Of a stretch of 64,000 nt of DNA, positions 1 to 10,726 are shown in pieces; the first letter of the stretch is position 1, and each line of letters starts with the position of its first letter. The stretch is from Collariella sp. IMI 366227 (taxonomy: Eukaryota > Ascomycota > Sordariomycetes > Sordariales > Chaetomiaceae): contig JAPEUS010000012.1 in the NCBI GenBank assembly GCA_027946355.1, forward strand, positions 496,001 to 560,000, in the 5' to 3' direction. A model generated the notes under the pieces. That model did not search any database. It had not been told where the DNA came from and saw only the letters and a program-made list of their open reading frames with translations. A program made the position numbers and the translations under genes.

Positions 1-780
1 GGGATTTTGTCCTAGAGGTTGTGTCAATCAATGAAGCAGGTGGTTCTCAAAGTTGATCTTGGCTCTCAGGGGAGGGCATTTCATGTATAACAACCAGTTC
101 CTCGGGTCAATGGCATGGCAAAGCGGGCCGCAGCAGAATCCTTCCTACATCCTTGCCGTCTCGCCGGGCCGAGATCGAGCGAGTGGTGGGTTTTCACTAT
201 TCCCAAGCTGATATCAAGAGTCGACTGCACATGCGACACTCTCCAGACTGTATCCCAGATCTCCTGATCACCCTGGGTATGGGCTGCAGGGGACAGCCGA
301 ATCTGGCACTCGCGTGCGAGAATGCAATGTCACCTTGGCCAAATCAGGACACGCGCCTGGGTGCGGTGATGCCCCCTCCGCAGTACCGTTTTGGACATGG
401 TAAGGTCTGGGGAGCATTTGCCCCGCTGTCACCTGGGGTCTGGAGAAAACCGCGGGGGAGGAACCGGGGAACAGGGGACGAAAGCCAATGAAGTTCCTGC
501 TGTCCCACGACACCGGATCGTTGAAGACCAAGGATCCGAGAAAGTCACACGCATGTGGAAATTGTCCTCTTTTTAGGGCCGGAGGGAGTCGACGAACAGC
601 CAGTCTGACGACAGCCATATATCTGCATCATGTTCGCCAACTGTGTGAGAGAGAGAGGGATCGCCCTTTCTCCCGCCCCCAGATTCCAGACATGAAGCGA
701 GAGAATCGTCGATACGGCTTCCCCAGCGGCCCCCTATCCTGTAGCAATACCGATCCGGTTCATGAGCCGTTGCAGCACAC
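1..780. other. Intergenic region, no gene recognised
   Basis: Open frames on both strands here are short, overlap each other and resemble no protein family I know. Codon use is not like that of the neighbouring genes. The 3' part is presumably the promoter and leader of the rhodopsin-like gene that begins at 781. Confidence 0.5.
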
Positions 781-2006
781 ATGTCTAGCCCACTTGGCTT
801 GACCCACCCCCTTCAGCGGAACGATGTCCAGGCGGCCCAGCCCGATGGCGATCATAACCTGGGGCCGTATCTGAACCGTGTTATCTGGACATTGGCTGCC
901 CTCTCGGGTGTGTTCATGAGCCTACGTCTAGTATGCAAAGTCATAAGGCGTCGGCCACTATGGTGGGATGATGGCTTCCTCATTGCCAGCTGGGTATGCC
1001 TTCCGGAATCCTACTACCCCACCCCGTACTTACACAGATCCCCTTTCTAACGCTTGACCTCCAAGATTGCCCTCGTGGTCTCCATCGCCCTCCAAACCGT
1101 CGCAACCACCTACGGCCTCGGCCGCCTCTACTCCTACCTGAGCAAAGAAGAAGTCTCCATCGTCACATTCTACTCCATCACAGCTGGCTTTCACTCCATC
1201 CTCGCAACATGCTGGAGCAAAACCTCCTTCGCCATCTCCCTGCTGCGGATCTCGCAAGGGAAGGTCCACAATGCCGTCTGGTTCATCATCATCAGCACCA
1301 ACCTCGTGTTGGGGTCCAACGGCGCCATCCAGTGGGCGCAGTGCTGGCCGGTCCCAAAAAGGTGGCACTCCGACATGGAGGGGACATGTTTTGCACCCAA
1401 AATTCTTCAGAACTATAATACTTTCGTTGCTGGTATGGTCCCCCAGTCTCACCCAACCCGTGGCTGGCGCTGATAAAGTTCCATCCTGCAGCATATTCGG
1501 GCGTGATGGACATCGTTCTGGCCTTCCTCCCCTGGAAGATCATCTGGACCGTCGCCATCAACAAAAAAGAGAAAATGGGCGCCCTTCTCGCCATGAGCAC
1601 CGGCGTAATGTGCGCCCCGCCCCCTTCCCTTCCCCTTCCTTCTCCCACCACCACCACCCCCACCCAGCTAACCATCTCCCAGCTCCGGCATAATGGCCTT
1701 CCTCAAAATCAAAACCGTCTATGTCATAGGCAACGGTAACGTGACCGAAGTCGACCTCTTCATCTTCGGCACCGCGGAACCCGCCACCACCATCATGGCT
1801 GCCTCAATCCCGTGCTGCGCATGCTGATCCGCCGGGACCCGGCGCCGAAGCCGCCGCGGTTCATTGAGCTGGACCATCGGAGCCATCGTACGCCCACCGC
1901 TGGTGCACATACGTCGACGAGCGAGAGCCATTTGCCGGCGTCGCCGGGGAGTGAGGATTTGGAGTGTTGTTATGGGGAGGGAGGGGAGTGGGGATGGGAA
2001 GCATGA
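781..2006 (+). CDS. Rhodopsin-like (SAT4/PTH11-type) integral membrane protein, frameshifted
   Basis: Exons as read: 781-993, 1066-1432, 1492-1609 and 1683-2006, with GT-AG introns of 72, 59 and 73 nt. The protein has the usual fungal rhodopsin-domain order: an N-terminal helix ending RRRPLWWDDGFLIASW, a helix with LGRLYSYLSKEE, the WSKTSFAISLLRI helix, then YSGVMDIVLAFLPWKIIW and a last helix with AEPATTIMAASIP. Family members are plasma-membrane proteins; PTH11 in Magnaporthe is a surface-sensing receptor, but most have no known ligand. No CFEM domain is visible. In the last helix the frame breaks after ATCCC at 1807-1811: the conserved VLRMLIRR continues only in another frame, one base short (probably a C4 run read as C3). 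Without that base translation stops at 1825-1827. The 1610 donor was chosen because it joins STGV to SGIMAFLKIKT in frame. Confidence 0.75.
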
Positions 2007-2519
2007 TTTGGATGGATATGAGTCTTTGGGGAAGGTGGCTAGGTTGGAGAGAGCGCATTATTCTGCGGATACGGGGAGAGATTCCTATGTATGATGTGAG
2101 TGTTTATGAATGTTTGGTTTGGGGTTTGGTGTTTTTGGGGGTGGGAAAAGGGTCATCGTTTCTTTGATTGAATAGTCCTGGATGCTGGTTTTTGTGGGTT
2201 CTTGCGTAGCCTTCTTTAACCGCTTGATGGTTCGTGATTTCGATGTCCACCCATTTACTTAAGTTTCTGAACAGAGCTTCACATTTGACTTGCTATTGTT
2301 CAGAGGTTCACAATAAGAGAGCCCGAATAGTGAAATGGTCCGTGAGCTCCATCAGCCCCACAGCTTGCTTGGGTTTGTGGATTCTGGATGCTTGGCACTT
2401 GGCGCATCCTCAATTCACTTCCACTCTCCCTCGCGAACGCGCTTCTTCACCACTTCACTCCCTTTCACCTCACTTTCGACAGTATTCCACCAACAACAAC
2501 GACACAACAATTAGCCAAG
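2007..2519. other. Intergenic region upstream of PAF1
   Basis: About 510 bases separating two genes on the same strand. The stretch just before the PAF1 start (2400-2519) is rich in C and T (CTTCCACTCTCCCTCGC-like tracts), as is usual for fungal promoters and leaders. I see no other gene in it. Confidence 0.5.
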
Positions 2520-4030
2520 ATGTCATCCTCACAGTCGAGAAGCGGTGGTGAGCGCATGATCCACCAAGACTACATCGCTAGGATACGATACTCCAATGCG
2601 CTTCCTCCGCCACCAAACCCCCCCAAGCTGCTCGACATTCCCAACACAGGCCTCTCTAGCGGCCAGTACACAAATCCGGCTTTCGCATCACGCCTTGCCA
2701 GAGAACAGCCATTGAACATTGAGGCCGATGCCGAGCTTGGAATGCCCCTCGATCTGGTCGGCATGCCGGGCGCCTTTGATGGTGATGAGAGCTGTGAGTC
2801 CACCCATCTGGCTCCCCTTTGGTTCGCAAAAGCTAACATGAACCGACCCAGCCATTCAAGCTCCCGCCCAGGCCCCGCCTGTTCATCCCCACGACCGCCT
2901 TCTTCTCCGACCTCTTTCAACCCTTGGCAAGCCCAAGATCGGTGATACAGCCGTCTCCTTCCTCCGACGAACCGAGTACATCTCTTCTGTGCAGACCCGC
3001 CCGAAACCATCCGACCACGTCTTCCTCAAGGCCTCAACCAGCAACACCCTCAAGCGCCCGGAGAAGCGCAAGGCCTCGCCCGAGCCCGACAGGGGTACGC
3101 CCGCCTGGATCCGCCGGCGCATCGAGAAGAGCTTCGAAGTCGCCGCCGCCAACCTCGCCGACCGGTCGCGCATCAAGCACCCATCCAAGCGCAACCTCAA
3201 GGTCGTCGACGCCTTCCCCATTCTTCCGGACCTTGACGCCTTCCCCGACTCAGGCGCCTACGTGACCGTCAAGTTCAGCACCAACCCCGTCAACTCAAGC
3301 GACCACTACGACACGCGCCTCCTCTCGGGCATCTTTAAGCCCATCGAGCGCACCGCCGCCGAAGAGCAAGCCTACGAGACCGCCCGAGCCGCGTGGGAGC
3401 ACGACCCAACCCTACCCAAGCCTTCGCAGATGATGAACTACGACCTCTTCCTGCCCGCCGACGCCCGCACCGGCGATAACTTCCGCGCCAAGTTCGACGT
3501 GGACAACCCTGCACGCGACAGCACCACCCTTTACACCGGCACCGCTGACTCGGGCTCCGGCAGCGGCTTCTTCCGCTTCCCGCGGGTGCGCGCCTACGAG
3601 ACGGCGCAGGAGAAGGAGATGGACCACGACAACAAGTACGACGAGGAGGTGATGCTCGCGTTCCGCGACGACGAAAGCGAAAAGCGCCACAGCGACGGCG
3701 CCGACAGCGCGCAGAGGGCGGTGTACTACTACCCCGTCATGCAGCGCACGACCATCCGCAGCCAGCGCACCAAGAACATTGCGCGCACGATTGGCATTGC
3801 GGACGAGGAGGAGACGCATCTCGATGAGCTACATGTGCAGATTGATGAGCCGAGTGAGGAGCTCAAGGCGGAGTTGGCAAGGTATAAGCAGCAGCCGATT
3901 GGAGATTTGCCTGAGGAGGAGGAGGAGGAGGAGGAGGAGGTGTATACGGGGAGGCGGGGAGTCCGAATGGGGCGAGGCATGGGAGGCACGAGGTGGGGAT
4001 GATGATGCGGAGGGGGATGAGGATGAGTAG
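2520..4030 (+). CDS. PAF1: PAF1, RNA polymerase II-associated elongation complex subunit
   Basis: The PAF1 complex travels with RNA polymerase II and supports histone modification and transcript elongation. Exon 1 is 2520-2793 and exon 2 starts at 2852 (58-nt GT-AG intron, phase 1). The family signature is near the N terminus: HQDYIARIRYSNALPPPPNP, then PPKLLDIPN. Later come LRRTEYISS and RPKPSDHVF, typical of PAF1, and a long conserved middle ending in an acidic Glu run encoded by GAG repeats at about 3913-3940. Read straight through, the frame stops at 4002 with a basic Gly/Arg tail. One frame over, the same DNA encodes an acidic tail (ESEWGEAWEARGGDDD, AEGDEDE) ending at 4028-4030. This looks more like a PAF1 C terminus, so I suspect a lost or gained G in the G-rich stretch 3945-3965. 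Confidence 0.88.
3913..3940 (+). repeat. GAG trinucleotide repeat in PAF1
   Basis: About nine GAG units encode the poly-Glu stretch before the PAF1 C terminus. A second short repeat, GGGAGGTTGG in three near-copies, lies just beyond the gene at about 4028-4056. Confidence 0.85.
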
Positions 4031-4400
4031 GGGAGGTTGGGGAGGTTGGGGAGGTGTGAAAATCTGTATAGTATCTCGGGGACTATGTGACTACAGGGTG
4101 AGCGATGAGTTTGATGGGTTGTGCAGAACGGCATTTTTAGTAGACCCAAGGCATGGTAGCGAAATCGGAAATCTTACAGACAATCATGTCGATGGTGACA
4201 TTACGGACCAAATGTCCTTCCTCTGTCCAGTATTTCGTGACAAATATATACACGTCCTTCCCAGTCTAAATCTGTTTGCCAGATTCGGCCCTGAGAACTC
4301 AACCAAGAACTCCAACCCATATTCCGGGTCAAAATGCAACGCCCATGATAAATCCGCCAAACACCGCCCAGTCCCGTCTATATGCCGAATTGTATATTGT

Positions 4401-6525
4401 CTAGCCAGAATACCCAATATTTTCCCTGTCATCATCAATCACGCGGCCATATCTGTGGAATGTCAGCACTCAATCAACTCAGTAGGCCAAAGGGCAGGAA
4501 AAAGAACTCACTCTAACAACAACCTAAAAAACCACACCTCCAAATCCTCATTTCTCAACGCCTTCCCCGCCCACTCCCTCCCCTCAACGCCATCCTTTCC
4601 GCCTCCTCCTCCAAGCTTCAACTGCTGCCCCCTCTCTTCCCCTTCCCCTTGCTCCCCTTCCCCCAGTCACTTCATCCCTCTTCTCCCCCTCCAATCCCTC
4701 CTTCCCCCTCTTCTCCTTCCCCCACAGCAACCCCTTCATCCTCTTCTCCCCAGTTTCCCCCATCACCTCCTCCACCCTCCTTATCATCCCCACCAGAAAA
4801 AAACCTCACCACCTCCACCCACTCCTCCCCATGCAAACTCATCGGCACATAATGCACCCACGGCCTCAACCACGCTGTATGCCACTCCCTAAACACCGCC
4901 CACTTATACACCAAACTCTTGCTCCGCAGCAGCGCATAGAACCTTCCGGAAAACGCGTTCCCGTCGATGTCCAAAACATGCTTGTATTTCAGTGCTTCTT
5001 CTTGTTTGGCATACTCCTTGACCGTGAAAAACGCCTTCTGCGCGTCGCAGTCGCCTTTGTCGCACTGGCCGATGTGCGAAAAGGAGACGTCCAGGAGGGG
5101 TTTAAATGCGCCCCGCGGAACGGGATGGGTGGTCCAGTTTTGGTAGGGGTTTGTAGAAGAGGCGGAGGGGGGGACGAGGATGGTGGCTTGGTCCGGGGCG
5201 TTTATTTTCTGGACGAAGCGCTGCCGGTGTTGACGGCGCCAGCCGCCGTTGCGGGAGAAGCCGCCTGTGGTCGAGCCGCGCCAGTAGAGGCGGTCGTGTT
5301 TGGAGGTCCAGGAGGGGTCGGAGGAGGGTTTGTAGGGGACTTTGTCAGCCCAGTACCAGGGGGAAGGGTAGACGATGTCGGAGTAGGAGGAGATTTTGGA
5401 TTGGGAGAAGATGGGGAAAAGGTCGTGGATGACGCCGTAGGCGTTGGGGCGCTCGAAGAAGCCGAAGGTGGAGCCCAGGGAGGGGGACAGGCAAATGTCG
5501 GACATGGCGGTCCAGTTGGAGACGAAGCCCACGGGGGAGATGGCGTAAGAAGCGACGTCGTCGTATTGCTCGTCTTCGTCGAGAATGCGGGCGGGGGACT
5601 CCGGAGGGCAGGACATGCGCGAATGTGTCCAGACGGGCTGGTGGGCGAAGAGGTTGAAGCGGGTTTGCTTGACCTCGTCGAAGCGGCCGTTGGGGTTGAG
5701 GCCCTTGGGCTTAGAGGTGAAGGCGTTGCGGAGAGTCTTTGCGGCGTTGGCGGCCGGCATGGTTTTATTCTGCGCGGTGTGTACTAGCCGGAACATGTCG
5801 TCGAAAGGCACCACGACGCGCGGCTCATCGTTGACGTTGAACGCCAGGTCCATGTCCGGCAGGTCCTTGACAAAACTCTGCATCATGTCGATGAGGGACG
5901 TCTGCATCCATTCAAACCCTCCAAAGATGTGCTTCGCGGTGCCTTCGCGGATCTGCACCCCCATCAGTTGGTTCTGGTCGAAGCCCAGTGCCTCCCGCCC
6001 GCGCGCGCGGATCGTTGCCGGCTTGAGGCCCCAGAACGGCGTGAGCATCTCGTGGATCATGTCGAACTCGTCCACCAACTGCACGTTCTTGGTCTTGGCA
6101 AACGCCCACCACTTATCAAAGTGTGGTGGTGGCGGCAGCCCATACCGGCGGCGATACTCTGTCACAGCTTCGCTCAAGCTCGTTGACTGGCGCTCCTTGA
6201 CTGCCTCAAACTCCTTCTCTGCGTCGGCGATAAGGTGCCATATCGGGTGCGGTCCGCCCGGCGCCGGCTTTGGTTTCGTGGCGGCGAAGTTCTTGCTCGT
6301 AAAAGTGACAATCTCGCTGCTGTCGGGCTTTCCGGCGGATGGTGGTGACTGGTTCTGTGGTGGTAATGACCGGCCATTTGGTGGCGCGCCTGGAATCGAA
6401 TAGACGAGAAAAACGAAGAAGAAGACGGCGACGAGACCGCCCAACTGGCGAGACCGGTGCCGCATCATCGCTTTGATCGTGCCCGGCAGACCACGCTGCG
6501 GCGCGTACTGTCCGAACCGACCCAT
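4401..6525 (-). CDS. GT90 (CAP10-like) glycosyltransferase, type II membrane protein
   Basis: Family 90 enzymes transfer xylose or glucose in the secretory pathway; in Cryptococcus CAP10 is needed for capsule, in other fungi the role is poorly known. Translation starts at 6525. Residues about 28-48 are a single hydrophobic anchor (LVAVFFFVFLVYSIPG), then a Pro-rich stem, then the catalytic domain. Recognisable blocks are DRLYWRGSTTGG, KYKHVLDIDGNAFSGRFYA, LLRSKSLVYKW and HYVPMSLHGEEW. The C terminus is recovered from two pieces: NEDLEVWFFRLLLE, then after a 59-nt intron (4453-4511) YGRVIDDDRENIGYSG and a stop at 4401-4403. Between about 4790 and 4560 the first frame runs into a Gly/Glu-rich tail and stops at about 4672. 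The following block is in another frame, so an unrecognised intron or one or more G-run indels lie there. The family assignment is firm; the junction is not. Confidence 0.8.
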
Positions 6526-7284
6526 CGACGGGACTCTGGTTGGCGCCCCTTCACAAGCTGATAGACTGGCGGCTCCCGTTGGATCTCTTTGTTCGAACTC
6601 GAGCCTGACTGTGTTGGTGGTGGAAGCTATGTCCTTAATTTCCGCTGAGTTAGGTTTGTCATCGAGAGGCCAGAGTGGTCATGATTTGAAGAGTTGGAAG
6701 TTTCGCCAAGGGGTAATTTCTAATTTCTACGTCAACGATCAGTGAAGGCGACTCGGAAGTCGGAGTGGTGGAGGTGCTCCAGGACGTATCAAAGGTGGGG
6801 CCACTCTCCTGGGGCCTGAGCAGATCCTTGCCAGCCGTGTGCACGAAACCGAGCAGGGACATGGGGCCCCAATGGTCTAGAATTCCCACACCACACCTCG
6901 AGTTGGAGAAAGGAACAGGATGTTTACCAGAGGTCTGTGGTTGATATTGGTTGGATAAAACGAATAAGATGAAGTTGATAGCATCCCCTTGATATTTCAC
7001 GTGCCACTTCGCGGCCTCAACAGATGGCTCGTGGTAGAAGATATCACGATCCCCGCGTCCTCCATTTCGTTACGCATGTGACAGGCACGACCATGTCCAG
7101 AACTACAACATCCGTCCAATAGTACAAGGATCACAATAAGGGACATCATTTGCAGCTGTGGCAATCCTGTCGAAAACGCAGGCCGTATTTATTCACGGAA
7201 GGGTATCCCTCAACGCAGGTCAACGCCGCACACATGCCATCCTTTTATTTTTAGATCCGCTCGGCTCGCATTCGATTTTGGTGT
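6526..7284. other. Intergenic region between GT90 and uS8
   Basis: About 760 bases holding the GT90 promoter (right of 6525) and the uS8 3' region. Short open frames on both strands show no recognisable protein. Confidence 0.5.
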
Positions 7285-7993
7285 CTAGTAGAAGAAGCCA
7301 ATGATCTTGCCAGAGACGTGCTTGCGACGAGCCTCCTCGTGGTCCATGATACCGGCCGAGGTAGTGAGCATGACGTAGCCGAACTGACGGGCAGGGAGGA
7401 GCTGAACAACCCACTTCTCGAGCTCAGCGAGGCGGACGTTGTAGCGGGGGGAGATGACACCGCACTTGTTGAGGCTGGCAGGAACGTCAGTACAAAACAC
7501 CCAGCAAGTCGATAAAATCTCGTCACTTACCGGCCGTTGAGCTGGACAACGATCTTGCCGGAGCGGTGGTTGTCAACCTCCTCGAACTCGCCAATGTAGC
7601 CTGGAGACAAGAGTGTCAGATGATTGTTGCGAGAGATTAAACATTGTACTTCATGTTGAGATTCCGAGAACGTGTAAGACCCTCGCATTGGTGGTTGATT
7701 TCTCGGCAACTTAAAGGGTGATAGTCGTGGAGCAGACATAGACCGACACCTAGTTATCATGCCGAATTTCCGGGGACGAGAGAGGGTTCGACTTGGTTGC
7801 GAGGGTCTTCCACGTTCGATAGGAGAACTGTCAGGCGAGGGTGTCCACGGGGCAACGTACCGTGGCGCTGCATGACCTGCAGGAACTTGACGATGACCTT
7901 CGAGGAAGGACGGATCATGACCTGGCGCTTGCCGGCCTTCTCGGCGTTGTTGAGGCTGTTAAGCGCATCGTGGAGGACGGAAGTGCGGACCAT
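7285..7993 (-). CDS. rps22: 40S ribosomal protein uS8 (S22/S15A)
   Basis: Component of the small cytosolic ribosomal subunit, binding 18S rRNA. Exons on the minus strand: 7861-7993, 7531-7600 and 7285-7474. Together they give 130 residues, the standard length for fungal uS8. The protein begins MVRTSVLHDALNSLNNAEKA and ends with RKHVSGKIIGFFY. Conserved blocks GKRQVMIRPSSKVIVKFL, GYIGEFEEVDNHRSGKIV and NKCGVISPRYNV are all present. Both introns (260 and 56 nt) are GT-AG and split codons cleanly. The first intron is unusually long for this region. The gene is divergent to eS12. Confidence 0.97.
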
Positions 7994-8638
7994 CTTGGCG
8001 GTGTTGAGGGGTCGGAATGGAGATTCTCAAATCGTGGAAGGGGGAAATGAGGTATCTGCCAGGGCCGGAGCGTGATGTTAGCCTTCCGAGGCTCGGGAGC
8101 TTGGAGAGTGCCCTCTCGTCGACATGTTTCAAGAGGGTTCTGCCTGCTCAGCTGCGAGGAGAAGCGTATCGAGGAATGCATCGGCCACGCGCTTCAGCCA
8201 TCCCCCGATTGCTCTCCTCGGTCCTCGCGGAAGGCATCTGCCTGTTGAAAAGTCATTTTTTGAGTGCGAGGGTCAACATACCTCAATTGTGATGCGTCGA
8301 GAAGTCGGTGGGAGAAGATCGAAGTCGCAACTCAGATCAGGAAGAAAATTCGGCCAGCTTGAGCTGTGGTGGCCCGTGCAGGGCGAAAACTTGCCCTAAT
8401 GCTGGACTGTGCGGTTGTGCGCTAGCCCCGAGGCGGGTTAGCGCATTCAGACAACTGTCGCTCACACAAATCTCCAAAAAAGACACTCGGACCATTTGGG
8501 TGGGGCCGGCAGGCCCAGCCCGCACAATTCCTCTTGACTTTCTGGCAGCCAAGTCGATTCGCTCCATTTCTCGAAAACACCAATTCACCAACTACTCTTC
8601 GAGGATCGTATCCGACAAGCTCATACAATACCGTCAAC
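7994..8638. promoter_or_regulatory. Divergent promoter region between uS8 and eS12
   Basis: About 645 bases separate the start codons of two small-subunit ribosomal protein genes transcribed in opposite directions. No gene is supported between them. A shared bidirectional promoter is inferred from the arrangement; I cannot identify a specific factor site with confidence. Confidence 0.55.
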
Positions 8639-9274
8639 ATGGTAAGACACCTTGATCCAACACTGATTTCTTGACCATCAGCACCACCCTTCGACCTTCC
8701 ACTACCGAACCCCGACACCGCCAGCTCCGCGATCCAGACCGCCCCGCTAACCGTGGCTTCCCCCCAAATCTAGTCGGACGTAGAAGAGACCACCGTCGAG
8801 GTTTCCCAGGAGGTTGAGGTTTCCGCCGATGCCTCCAAGGGCCAGATGTCCGTTCTCGACGCCCTCAAGGGTGTCCTGAAGCTCTCGCTCATGCACGATG
8901 GCCTTGCCCGCGGTCTCCGTGAGGCTTCTAAGGCCCTCGACCGCCGCCAGGCGCACATGTGCGTCCTGAACGAGTCGTGCGAGGAGGAGGCCTACAAGAA
9001 GCTCGTCATCGCCCTGTGCTCCGAGCACAAGATCCCCCTGATCAAGGTCCCCGATGGCAAGCAGCTCGGCGAGTGGGCTGGTCTCTGTGAGTAGACCCGA
9101 GTGTTGGGACGTTTGGGGGAATGGATTGCTGACTGGATTGTGTGTGTAGGCGTTCTCGACCGTGAGGGCAACGCCCGCAAGGTCGTCAACTGCTCTTGCG
9201 TCGTCGTCAAGGACTGGGGTGAGGAGTCGCAGGAGCGCTCCATCCTCCTCAACTACTTCCAGTCTGAGGCTTAA
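8639..9274 (+). CDS. rps12: 40S ribosomal protein eS12
   Basis: Small-subunit ribosomal protein. Exons: 8639-8641, 8774-9086 and 9150-9274, total 146 residues, normal for the family. Exon 1 is only the ATG: the donor GTAAG follows it directly, and exon 2 begins SDVEETTVEVSQEVE. Conserved blocks include LDALKGVLKLSLMHDGLARG, LDRRQAHMCVLNESC, KIPLIKVPDGKQLGEWAGLC and VVKDWGEESQERSILLNYF. Introns are 132 and 63 nt, GT-AG. Because the first exon carries only the start codon, gene finders working from open frames will miss the true start. Adjacent to uS8, head to head. Confidence 0.97.
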
Positions 9275-9548
9275 GTGGACCACTGCGCAGGCGAGGGTGG
9301 CGGCGCTTTCCTAGGGAAGAAATGAAGGAATTGGGATATGCATAAGAGGGAGTTTGAGACGGGTTCTCCTCTCGCGTCACGACTGATGACATCTTCCTCG
9401 GATACTCTGGCAGCTCTCTCCGGCTGGCGTCAAGGCGGCGGGAACATGGGAGCCCCCCTTCAGGTGGCTGCCCTCGGCATATGGCATGGGAAACTAAAAA
9501 GGACAAAATAAAGGCCTTGGCTGGCATTCAGTTGCACCCAACCTCCGT

Positions 9549-10122
9549 TTACTTGCGCCCCTCAACCATGATTATGTGATATCCAAACCCGGTCTTTACC
9601 CTCTCAAACGTGGGCTTGTCTGTTGAGCTAGCGGCCAGTTCAAATGCTACCTTTTCAAAGGCAGGGTCCAAATTCCCCTTGGTTTGCCAGCCCAGCGAGC
9701 CTCCTGTTTCAAGAGTGTGAGCATGTCCATATATCAACATCTGAAAGAAGCTGTGAGAAACTCACCCCTATTCGCCTTATCCTCCGACATCTCCCTCGCC
9801 ACGGCGTCAAACTTCTCGCCGTTCCGAAGCCTCTGCATGGCCTCGTCGCTCTTGCTCATCTTTTCACACTTTTTCTTAATGTCAGAATAGTCTTCACCAG
9901 TATGTATGGAGGGGGCAGGATTGGGACAGAAAGATGAAGGAAACCTACGAGAATATGCCGAACATTAATGCTCATAGCGCCCTTGACCTTGGTCCCCTTG
10001 CCGCCATCGCCACTGTCGTCGGTCTTGGAAGACCCGCCCTTGCCGCCCTTGCCTTTCGACTTGGTTTCCTTGTCGTTCTTGTTGTCTTTGCCGCCTTTGG
10101 AGTCTTGTTTGGATTTGCCCAT
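9549..10122 (-). CDS. pin4: Parvulin-type peptidyl-prolyl isomerase (PIN4/PAR14 family)
   Basis: Catalyses cis-trans isomerisation of peptidyl-proline bonds; PAR14 homologues act in ribosome biogenesis and chromatin. Exons: 9949-10122, 9766-9868 and 9549-9703 (introns 80 and 62 nt), giving 143 residues. Residues 1-50 are a Lys/Gly/Asp-rich basic tail beginning MGKSKQDSKGGKDNKNDKE, as in human PAR14. The rotamase domain follows: INVRHIL, CEKMSKSDEAMQRLRNG, FDAVAREMSEDKANRGGSLG, and the end GFGYHIIMVEGRK. There is no WW domain, which separates it from Pin1/Ess1. It converges on eS12 with about 275 bases between stop codons. Confidence 0.93.
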
Positions 10123-10726
10123 GATGGATGTGTGACTTAGGGGGTTGGGTTGGAGAGAGTGGGTGGGGTGGTAGTTGATTGATGAAGGGAAAGGAAAAGA
10201 GGGGTGGGTTGTGAGCTTGGGTTGGGCGAGGTTGGATGTTGGAGCTCTTGAGGTGAGGTTGGATGGATGGTGGGATGCGAGCAGTTTGCCCCTCCTTTCT
10301 TCGTGGGAAAGCTCCATGACTTTGGGTGCGGGGTTAGGGTTGAAAGTGTCATTGGGGAAGCCCTCAAGAGATTCGGTTGTGTTGGCCATGAGTAGAAATC
10401 GAAAGTTCAAATCCATGTTCTTCAACGGTAGAACCAAAGGACTGATTGAATGCCTCGAGCCTCTAGCATGTCTTAGCAATGACGGGGTCTGCCACAAACG
10501 GTATGTCTTGTCGTTCAAGTACCGACCTCGTCTCCCCTGCTTTAGAGGTCCCGAGCAAGTACTGTACTCCTCGCTCTAAAATGTCTTATTTTCAACCCTT
10601 TTCTGTCTTCCTTCTTTTCTCTTCGAAAAACTACCCCGTTGTCTAAGCTACCAATGGTGGTTGGTTTACTCACTCTGACTCCGATTCGACTTTCTATACT
10701 CTATTCCCATCCTTCCCTCGGTCCGT
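10123..10726. other. Intergenic region between PIN4 and the SRA-like gene
   Basis: About 600 bases. It holds the PIN4 upstream region and the 3' flank of the next minus-strand gene. Both strands are open over parts of it, but no conserved protein is visible. Confidence 0.45.

Noticed and set aside
7601..7860. Possible box C/D snoRNA in the long first intron of uS8
   Set aside because: ATGATAA-like and CTGA-like boxes occur, but spacing and terminal stem are not convincing and I could not identify a guide region.
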